From NCBI GenBank assembly GCA_036502405.1, contig DASXYP010000079.1, forward strand, positions 1-40,775: 40,775 nucleotides of DNA, given 5' to 3'. Positions 34,639-40,775 of the stretch are shown in pieces (the stretch's first letter is position 1; each line of letters starts with the position of its first letter). The notes beneath the pieces are model-generated. The model saw only the letters and a list, made by a program, of their open reading frames with translations. It was not told the DNA's origin and did no database searches. A program made the translations under genes and the position numbers. The DNA is from Chersky-806 sp036502405 (GTDB lineage Bacteria; Actinomycetota; Acidimicrobiia; IMCC26256; JAENVU01).

Positions 34639-35850
34639 GTGGGAGCACGACGGGGACCAGGAGGCGCAGCGCTGACGGAGCACCCGGGGGGCGGTGGCGA
34701 CGTCGTCATCTCGATCGACCACGTGACGAAGCGATTCGGGGCGTTCGTGGCCGTCGACGATGCGAACTTCGAGATTCGGCGCGCGGAGTTCTTCTCGATG
34801 CTGGGCCCGTCGGGGTGCGGCAAGACGACGACGCTGCGGATGATCGCCGGCTTCGAGCAGCCCTCCGAGGGCCAGGTGCGGCTCGAGGGCAGCGACGTCT
34901 CGAAGGTCCCGCCGTACAAGCGCAACGTCAACACGGTCTTCCAGGCGTACGCGCTGTTCCCCCACATGTCGGTGCGGGAGAACGTGGCGTTCGGGCTGAA
35001 GGCCAAGAAGGTCGGCAAGACCGAGATCGAGAAGCGGGTCGTCGAGCTGCTCGAGATCGTTCGGCTCGCGGACTACGCCCAGCGCAAGCCGGCGCAGCTC
35101 TCCGGCGGGCAGCAGCAGCGAGTGGCCCTCGCCCGGGCGCTCGTGAACTACCCCAGCGCGCTCCTGCTCGACGAGCCACTCGGAGCGCTGGACCTGAAGC
35201 TTCGCCAGGCGATGCAGCTCGAGCTCAAGCGCATCCAGCGCGAGGTGGGCATCACGTTCATCTTCGTCACGCACGACCAGGAGGAAGCGCTCACGATGAG
35301 CGACCGGATCGCGGTGATGGACGACGGTAGGGTCGAGCAGATCGGCTCGCCGGAGGAGATCTACCACGAGCCCGAGACCGAGTTCGTGGCCGGCTTCATC
35401 GGGATGGCGAACCTCCTGCCGGCGCACATCGAGGGCCGTGACGGCACGCTCTCGGTCGCGCGGGTCGCCGGCGACCGGATCGTGGGTGCGCCCGCGGTCG
35501 ACGGCCTCGACGTCGGTGGGCAGGCGACGCTGATGATCCGGCCCGAGCGCATGCAGCTCCGGCTGGACGAGCCGCCGCCGGGAGTGACGTCGGTGCCGGC
35601 CGAGGTCGTCGACCTGGTGTTCCAGGGACCGCTGATCCGGTTCGACCTCCGCGCGTCCGACGGCAGCCCGCTCGTCGCGCACGTCGGCCCGGAGGCCGCC
35701 CTGCCGCTGCTCCGGCCCGGGGACCGGGTGTGGGTGGAATGGGAGCCCGAAGCCGGTCGGCTGATCCGTCGCTCCGAGCGGATCGGGTCCGACCCGGAGC
35801 TCCAGGAGATCGAGGAGCTGAAGACCACGACCACGAGGAGCCAGACATGA
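34639..35850 (+). CDS. potA: Polyamine ABC transporter ATP-binding protein
   Basis: Cytoplasmic ATPase of a spermidine/putrescine importer. The frame of 403 residues contains Walker A GPSGCGKT (56-63), the Q-loop FQAYALFPHMSVRENVAFG, the signature LSGGQQQRVALARAL, Walker B LLLDEPLGALD and the switch His in FVTHDQEEA. A C-terminal TOBE domain (about 260-380) follows. The start is uncertain: GTG 34639 has a weak ribosome site, while a CTG at 34672 lies 7 bases after a perfect AGGAGG and would remove 11 residues. The stop overlaps the ATG of the binding protein. Spacing and order define one operon with potD-potB-potC. Confidence 0.93.
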   Translation: MGARRGPGGAALTEHPGGGGDVVISIDHVTKRFGAFVAVDDANFEIRRAEFFSMLGPSGCGKTTTLRMIAGFEQPSEGQVRLEGSDVSKVPPYKRNVNTVFQAYALFPHMSVRENVAFGLKAKKVGKTEIEKRVVELLEIVRLADYAQRKPAQLSGGQQQRVALARALVNYPSALLLDEPLGALDLKLRQAMQLELKRIQREVGITFIFVTHDQEEALTMSDRIAVMDDGRVEQIGSPEEIYHEPETEFVAGFIGMANLLPAHIEGRDGTLSVARVAGDRIVGAPAVDGLDVGGQATLMIRPERMQLRLDEPPPGVTSVPAEVVDLVFQGPLIRFDLRASDGSPLVAHVGPEAALPLLRPGDRVWVEWEPEAGRLIRRSERIGSDPELQEIEELKTTTTRSQT

Positions 35851-37025
35851 GCCACCGTGATGACCGCATCCGCCGCGACCAGATCCGCCTGGCCCGCATC
35901 GGCATGTCCCGACGCCAGTTCCTCGGGCGCGGTGGCGCGCTGCTCGGCGGGCTCGCGATCGGGCCTGCGGTGCTCGCGGCCTGCGGGGGCAGCAGTGGGT
36001 CGTCGAGCTCGGGTTCGGACAAGAGCGTCTCGATCTCGAACTGGACGAGCTACATCACCGACCAGTCGAAGTCGGACTTCACCAAGGACACGGGCATCAA
36101 GCTCACGTACACCGAGGACATCAACGACAACGACGAGTACTTCGCCAAGATCCGTCCGAACCTGAGCCGGGACCAGAGCATCGGCCGCGACGGCTTCGTG
36201 CTCACGGACTGGATGGCGAACCGCATGATCAACCAGGTCAAGTGGGTGCAGCCCTTCGATCCGGCGGCGTTCACCAACAAGTCGAACCTCCGTGCGCCAC
36301 TGAAGTCCCCCGGGTTCGACCCGACCAGGAAGTTCAGCGCGCCGTGGGCGAGCGGGGTGACGGGAATCGCGTACAACATCAAGACGACCGGCAAGGAGAT
36401 CAAGACGATCCAGGACTTCCTCGACGCGCCTGGGACCAAGACCGCGCTCACGGAGATGCGCGACACGGTCGGGTTGTTCATGCGCTCGATGGGCATCGAC
36501 ACGGCCCATCCGACCTACGCCAAGGCGGAGCCGGCGTTCGACGCGCTGGAGAAGGCGGTCAACGACGGCAAGATCAAGGGGTTCAACGGCAACGAGTACG
36601 TGAGCGACCTCGGCGCGGGGAACCTGGCCGCGGCCTTCGCGTGGTCCGGTGACGTCGCGCAGATCACGCTCGACAACCCGGACGTCCGGTTCGCCGTGCC
36701 GGACTCGGGCGGGATGCTCTGGTCCGACAACTTCATGATCCCGAAGACGACCGACAAGGCCAAGCTCGCGACCGACTTCATCAACTTCTTCTACGACCCG
36801 AAGAACGCCGCCGTGCTCACCGCCGGGATCAAGTACATCTCACCGGTCGAGGGTGTCGACGCGGAGCTCACGAAGATGGGGGGCAAGGCCGCGGCCCTCG
36901 TCAACAACCCCTTGGTCGTGCCCACCGACGAGTTCCTCGCGACGTTGGCGATCTTCGGCCCGCTCGACTCGGCCGAAGAGGTGAAGTTCGACAAGCGGTT
37001 CTCGCAGATCCTCGGGTCGGGTTGA
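35847..37025 (+). CDS. potD: Polyamine ABC transporter substrate-binding lipoprotein (Tat-type signal)
   Basis: Extracytoplasmic binding protein that captures putrescine/spermidine. The 392-residue product has an N-terminal twin-arginine signal (SRRQFLGRGGALLGGLAIG) ending in a lipobox LAAC with Cys46, then a Ser/Gly linker and the SBP fold (SISNWTSYITDQSKSDFTKD, VLTDWMANRMI, WASGVTGIAYNI, LWSDNFMIPKTT). The combination of SRRQFLG and lipobox implies Tat export followed by lipidation. ATG 35847 overlaps the potA stop by 4 bases; the longer open frame over potA is rejected. Substrate by homology to PotD/PotF; putrescine versus spermidine is not decided. Confidence 0.9.
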   Translation: MSHRDDRIRRDQIRLARIGMSRRQFLGRGGALLGGLAIGPAVLAACGGSSGSSSSGSDKSVSISNWTSYITDQSKSDFTKDTGIKLTYTEDINDNDEYFAKIRPNLSRDQSIGRDGFVLTDWMANRMINQVKWVQPFDPAAFTNKSNLRAPLKSPGFDPTRKFSAPWASGVTGIAYNIKTTGKEIKTIQDFLDAPGTKTALTEMRDTVGLFMRSMGIDTAHPTYAKAEPAFDALEKAVNDGKIKGFNGNEYVSDLGAGNLAAAFAWSGDVAQITLDNPDVRFAVPDSGGMLWSDNFMIPKTTDKAKLATDFINFFYDPKNAAVLTAGIKYISPVEGVDAELTKMGGKAAALVNNPLVVPTDEFLATLAIFGPLDSAEEVKFDKRFSQILGSG

Positions 37026-37050
37026 CGGGCGGGCCTCCGGGGCGACGATC

Positions 37051-37920
37051 GTGAACGAACGCGACGACCAGGGACGCAAGCGGGCGCGGCTCTCGCCGTG
37101 GCTGCTGCTCGGTCCCGGCATGCTGTTCCTGTTCCTCTTCTTCTTCTTCCCGCTGTACACGCTCGGACGGATGTCGCTGTCGTACCGGCCGAGCCGGTTC
37201 GCGAACCCGAAGTTCGGATGGCACTGGGACAACTTCTCGAACGCGTTCTCGCAGTACGGGAGCCAGTTCACGCGGTCGTTCGTCTACGCGGCGCTCGCCA
37301 CGCTGCTCGCGCTGATCATCGCCTACCCCCTGGCGTACGTGATCGCGTTCCGGGGTGGACGCTTCCGGAACATCCTGCTCGGGCTCGTCGTCGTGCCGTT
37401 CTTCACGAACTTCCTCATCCGAACCCTGGCGTGGAAGACGATCCTCGGTGACCAGGGAACTGTCGTGGGTGTGCTGCGCGACGTCGGGATCCTCGGCCCG
37501 ACCGGGACCCTGCTGCGCACGCCGCTCGCGGTCATCGGCGGCCTGACCTACAACTTCCTGCCCTTCATGGTCCTGCCGATCTACGTCGCCCTGGAGAAGA
37601 TCGATCCCCGGCTCATCGACGCGGCTCGCGACCTGTACTCGAACACGTGGCGCGCGTTCCGCAAGATCGTCTTCCCGCTCTCGCTGCCGGGGGTCTTCGC
37701 CGGGAGCCTGCTCGTGTTCATCCCCGCCGCCGGCGACTTCGTCAACGCGTACTACCTGGGCAACTCGAAGACATCGATGATCGGCAACGTCGTCCAGGAC
37801 CAGTTCCTCGTGCAGACCGACTATCCGGTCGCGGCCGCGCTCTCGTTCGTGTTCATGGCGATCGTCATGGTGATCGTCGTGATCTACGCGTTCATCCTCG
37901 GCACCGAGGACATCGCGTGA
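37051..37920 (+). CDS. potB: Polyamine ABC transporter permease, PotB type
   Basis: Inner-membrane permease of 289 residues. Six or so hydrophobic segments are visible, from LSPWLLLGPGMLFLFLFFFFPLY at the N-terminus to the final helix FVFMAIVMVIVVIYAFIL. The cytoplasmic EAA-type loop that docks the ATPase is DAARDLYSNTWRAFRKIVFPLSLPGV (about 190-215). GTG 37051 begins 25 bases after potD. Followed after 10 bases by potC. Confidence 0.92.
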   Translation: MNERDDQGRKRARLSPWLLLGPGMLFLFLFFFFPLYTLGRMSLSYRPSRFANPKFGWHWDNFSNAFSQYGSQFTRSFVYAALATLLALIIAYPLAYVIAFRGGRFRNILLGLVVVPFFTNFLIRTLAWKTILGDQGTVVGVLRDVGILGPTGTLLRTPLAVIGGLTYNFLPFMVLPIYVALEKIDPRLIDAARDLYSNTWRAFRKIVFPLSLPGVFAGSLLVFIPAAGDFVNAYYLGNSKTSMIGNVVQDQFLVQTDYPVAAALSFVFMAIVMVIVVIYAFILGTEDIA

Positions 37921-37930
37921 GGCGGCGGCG

Positions 37931-38788
37931 ATGAGCACGCACTCGGGGACGGTCACCTCCACACGCGGCCGGATCGGTCGCCGGCTCGTCGACCTGGCCG
38001 CCGGTCTCGGGCTCGTCTACCTGTTCCTCCCGATCTTCGTGATCGTGATGTTCAGCTTCAACCAGCCGGTCGGGCGGTTCAACGCGGTCTGGCAGCGGTT
38101 CACGTTCGACAACTGGCTGCACCCCTTCAAGGACAAGGCCCTCGTCGACGCGCTGAAGCTGAGCCTCGAGGTCGCCGTGATCGCGACGGTGATCGCCACG
38201 ATTCTCGGGACCTTCGTCGCGCTCGCGCTGGTCCGGTACCGGTTCCGCGGTGGCCAGGCCGTGAACTTCCTGCTGGTGCTGCCGCTGACCGCACCGGAGA
38301 TCGTGCTGGGCGCGTCGTTGCTCACGCTGTTCCTCGAACCGCACCTGGTGCTGCTGAACCACAACTTCGCGCTCGGCTTCACCACGATCGTTCTTGCGCA
38401 CATCATGTTCTGCGTCAGCTACGTCGCCCTGACGGTGAAGGCACGGTTGCGCGGCTTCGACTGGACCCTCGAGGACGCCGCGATGGACCTGGGCGCGAAC
38501 CCCACGCGCACCTTCATGCGGGTGACGCTGCCGCTGATCACGCCGGGGATCCTCGCCGCCGCGCTGCTGTCGTTCGCGCTCTCGATCGACGACTTCATCA
38601 TCACGTACTTCGTCTCGGGGCCGAGCACCACGACGTTCCCGATCCGGATCTTCGGGCAGTCCCGGACGGCGACCCCGCCCCAGATCAACGTGCTCGCGTC
38701 GATGATCCTCTTCGGCAGCATCATCGTGCTGGCCGTGGGAACCTTGCTCGGACAGCGGCGGGAGCGCCGCCTGAACAAGGCGACCTGA
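37931..38788 (+). CDS. potC: Polyamine ABC transporter permease, PotC type
   Basis: Second permease of 285 residues. It begins with a helix (LAAGLGLVYLFLPIFVIVMFSF) and shows typical PotC membrane segments. The ATPase-docking loop EDAAMDLGANPTRTFMRVTLPLITPGI (about 176-202) is followed by ALSFALSIDDFIITYFVSGPSTTTFP, a conserved PotC stretch. ATG 37931. It completes the PotABCD set; mmsA follows after 34 bases and is probably in the same transcript. Confidence 0.92.
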   Translation: MSTHSGTVTSTRGRIGRRLVDLAAGLGLVYLFLPIFVIVMFSFNQPVGRFNAVWQRFTFDNWLHPFKDKALVDALKLSLEVAVIATVIATILGTFVALALVRYRFRGGQAVNFLLVLPLTAPEIVLGASLLTLFLEPHLVLLNHNFALGFTTIVLAHIMFCVSYVALTVKARLRGFDWTLEDAAMDLGANPTRTFMRVTLPLITPGILAAALLSFALSIDDFIITYFVSGPSTTTFPIRIFGQSRTATPPQINVLASMILFGSIIVLAVGTLLGQRRERRLNKAT

Positions 38789-38822
38789 CCCTCCCACCCG
38801 GGGGCGAGGAGAGAGGACACCG

Positions 38823-40310
38823 ATGCGCACGGTGCAGCACTGGATCGACGGGAAGCCGTGGGACGGCGCCCCGGCGCGCACGGGCGACGTGTTCGACCCG
38901 TCGACCGGGGCGGTGCAGGCGCAGGTGGCGCTCGCGGGCCCGGCCGAGATCGAGGCCGCGGTGCGCAGCGCGAGCCAGGCCTTCCTCGAGTGGCGCGAGG
39001 TCCCGCTCGCCCGTCGGGTCCGGATCCTCTTCGCGTTCCGCGAGGGCCTGGAGCGGCGCAAGGACGAGGTCGCGGCGGCGATCAGCGCCGAGCACGGCAA
39101 GGTCGTCGCGGACGCGCTCGGTGAGGTGGGTCGGGGCCAGGAGGTCGTCGAGTTCGCGTGCGGGATCCCCCACCTGCTGAAGGGTGGGTACTCCGAGTCC
39201 GTCTCGACCGGGACCGACGTCCATTCGATCCGCCAGCCGCTCGGGGTCGTGGCGGGCATCACCCCCTTCAACTTCCCGGCGATGGTCCCGATGTGGATGT
39301 TCCCGGTCGCGATCGCGTGCGGCAACGCGTTCGTGCTCAAGCCGAGCGACCGTGACCCGTCGGCGTCGCTGGTGCTGGCCGAGCTGTGGGCCGAGGCGGG
39401 TCTGCCGGCCGGTGTGTTCACGGTCCTGCAGGGCGACAAGGAGGCCGTCGACGGCCTGCTCGCCCACCCGGACGTGCGCGCGGTGAGCTTCGTCGGGTCG
39501 ACCCCGGTCGCGCGCTCGGTCTACGAGACCGCAGCCGCGAACGGCAAGCGCGTGCAGGCGCTCGGCGGCGCGAAGAACCACATGGTCGTCCTGCCCGACG
39601 CGGACCTCGACCTCGCGGCGGACGCGGCCGTGAGCGCCGGCTACGGGTCCGCGGGCGAGCGCTGCATGGCGATCTCGGTGGTCGTCGCGGTCGGTCCGGT
39701 CGCCGACCCGCTCGTCGAGGCGATCGCGGCGCGCACGCGCGACGTGCGCGTCGGCCCGAGCGCGGACCCCGCTTCGGAGATGGGCCCGCTCGTGACGGGC
39801 GCCCACCGCGACCGCGTGCGCGGCTACGTCGAGGAGGGGGTGGCGGACGGTGCAGACCTCGTCGTCGACGGCCGCACCGCGAGCCTGCCCGACGACGGGT
39901 TCTTCCTCGGCCCGTGCCTCTTCGACCGGGTCGCCCCGTCGATGGCGCTCTACCGCGACGAGATCTTCGGGCCCGTCCTCTCGGTCGTGCGGGTCGGCAC
40001 GTACGACGACGCGGTGCACCTCGTATCGGAGAACCCCTACGGCAACGGCGTGGCGATCTTCACCCGCGACGGCGGCGCGGCCCGACGGTTCGAGCACGAG
40101 GTCGACGCGGGCATGGTCGGCGTCAACGTCCCGATCCCGGTGCCGATGGCCTATTACTCGTTCGGGGGCTGGAAGCAGAGCCTGTTCGGCGACACGCACG
40201 TCCACGGCCCCGAGGGCGTCCACTTCTACACGCGGGGCAAGGTCGTCACGAGCCGCTGGGCCGACCCCGTCGAGCGCGGCCCCGACCTCGGCTTCCCACG
40301 CACGGACTGA
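38823..40310 (+). CDS. mmsA: Methylmalonate/malonate-semialdehyde dehydrogenase (CoA-acylating)
   Basis: Oxidises malonate semialdehyde or methylmalonate semialdehyde to acetyl-CoA or propionyl-CoA. The 495-residue product has TPFNFPAMVPMWMFPVAIACGN, FVLKPSDRDPS, FVGSTPVAR, the MmsA-specific QALGGAKNHMVV that lacks the base Glu of ordinary aldehyde dehydrogenases, the catalytic Cys281 in GSAGERCMAIS, and the terminal GGWKQSLFGD and EGVHFYTRGKVVT. ATG 38823 follows GAGGAGAGAGG. Next to the pot operon it would finish the breakdown of beta-alanine from spermidine; a role in valine or inositol catabolism is the alternative. Confidence 0.92.
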   Translation: MRTVQHWIDGKPWDGAPARTGDVFDPSTGAVQAQVALAGPAEIEAAVRSASQAFLEWREVPLARRVRILFAFREGLERRKDEVAAAISAEHGKVVADALGEVGRGQEVVEFACGIPHLLKGGYSESVSTGTDVHSIRQPLGVVAGITPFNFPAMVPMWMFPVAIACGNAFVLKPSDRDPSASLVLAELWAEAGLPAGVFTVLQGDKEAVDGLLAHPDVRAVSFVGSTPVARSVYETAAANGKRVQALGGAKNHMVVLPDADLDLAADAAVSAGYGSAGERCMAISVVVAVGPVADPLVEAIAARTRDVRVGPSADPASEMGPLVTGAHRDRVRGYVEEGVADGADLVVDGRTASLPDDGFFLGPCLFDRVAPSMALYRDEIFGPVLSVVRVGTYDDAVHLVSENPYGNGVAIFTRDGGAARRFEHEVDAGMVGVNVPIPVPMAYYSFGGWKQSLFGDTHVHGPEGVHFYTRGKVVTSRWADPVERGPDLGFPRTD

Positions 40311-40440
40311 GCCGTCGACCGCTCCTCCGGACGGTCTTCGCCGGCCGCGTCCCGCGTCCGCTCGCGCGCACCGTGAGGACAGCCGACGCTCGCGATTCTG
40401 GTGCGCGAAATTGCGCGGATCCGAAAGACGGGGGTCTGGG

Positions 40441-40775
40441 ATGGGTGCAACGACAGGAGGTGGGTCGAGTCTTCGCGGTCCTTCGCAACGCACCTTGGCA
40501 ATTCGCCGCGTCATCGCGTTGGTCGGCGCGGTCGCCGTGGTCGTGTTGCTGTCGGGCTGCGACTGGTCGATGTTCCGTGCCGGTGCCGGAGAGGCGGGCT
40601 TCAACCCGGAGACCGGGCTCTCGACGACGGACGTCCACGGGCTCGCGCTGCAATGGTCGGCTCCCGCTGCGGGCGGGGTGCCGCTGGTCGAAGGGGTCAA
40701 CCGGGTGGTCTTGGCGGGTCAGGCGTTCGACGCGGCGACGGGCGAGCCGCGCTGGAACGTCAGCGGCAGCTGGGG
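40441..40775 (+). CDS. Lipoprotein with PQQ-like beta-propeller start (3'-truncated)
   Basis: Open to the window end; 111 residues visible. After a 20-residue Gly/Ser-rich leader there is a hydrophobic segment VIALVGAVAVVVLLSGC ending in a lipobox (LLSG-C, Cys40), so a lipid-anchored exported protein is predicted. Beyond it, CDWSMFRAGAGEAGFNPETGLS and LQWSAPAAGGVPLVEGVNRVVLAGQAFDAATGEPRWNV resemble the opening blade of PQQ/WD40-like propellers. The ATG follows GGGGGTCTGGG. The 130 bases between mmsA and this gene show no clear promoter or terminator. Function cannot be set from the visible part. Confidence 0.7.
   Translation, partial: MGATTGGGSSLRGPSQRTLAIRRVIALVGAVAVVVLLSGCDWSMFRAGAGEAGFNPETGLSTTDVHGLALQWSAPAAGGVPLVEGVNRVVLAGQAFDAATGEPRWNVSGSW

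Noticed and set aside
40311..40440. Inverted repeat GCGC-N6-GCGC near 40402-40415 as terminator or operator
   Set aside because: Arms of only 4 bp in very G/C-rich sequence; expected by chance.

Overview
The window is high-GC, densely coded bacterial DNA that looks actinobacterial. The dnaK-grpE-dnaJ-hspR order, an HspR-type operator-like repeat before clpB, a BldC-type regulator next to the purine genes, and tRNA genes without encoded CCA all point that way. A chromosomal csrA, uncommon in Actinobacteria, suggests a deep-branching class such as Acidimicrobiia. That placement is an inference; there is no rRNA gene here to test it. No prophage, insertion sequence or CRISPR array is visible.

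Layout. (1) 1-3268: heat-shock operon dnaK (5' end outside the window)-grpE-dnaJ-hspR. (2) 3334-8096: a convergent pair of cyclic-nucleotide-binding genes, one fused to a patatin phospholipase, then a divergent MMPL/RND transporter. (3) 8097-10670: clpB, preceded by a perfect 8-7-8 inverted repeat containing TTGACA and by a 9-bp triple repeat. (4) 10742-21935: a tightly packed purine operon purA-D-B-C-S-Q-(pyrE)-L-F-M, most junctions being 4-base overlaps, with a pyrimidine gene inside and strong hairpins over its 3' end. (5) 21953-23536: an orphan ParA ATPase with a small zinc-ribbon protein, divergent from bldC. (6) 23747-25307: tRNA-Glu, -Asp and -Phe on the minus strand, a sulfotransferase, and tRNA-Lys. 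(7) 25329-26275: a LuxR-type regulator with a degenerate receiver domain, then csrA with a hairpin over its ribosome binding site.

(8) 26496-40310 is an amine-utilisation island. On the minus strand run a PatD-like aminobutyraldehyde dehydrogenase, a GSA-aminomutase-like aminotransferase, bioA-bioF-bioD, an Lrp/AsnC regulator and a class III aminotransferase. On the plus strand run potA-potD-potB-potC and mmsA. A consistent reading is import of putrescine or spermidine by PotABCD, transamination and oxidation by the aminotransferases and PatD, and entry of the resulting semialdehyde into acyl-CoA metabolism through MmsA. The two control regions of the island (before lrp, and between patD and potA) each carry a pair of palindromes with the core GGAWTCC. 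In both places the centres are exactly 31 bp apart, and one 19-mer is nearly identical between them. This is the strongest undescribed signal in the window and probably marks the operators of the local Lrp protein.

The window ends inside a lipoprotein gene that resembles PQQ-type beta-propeller proteins.
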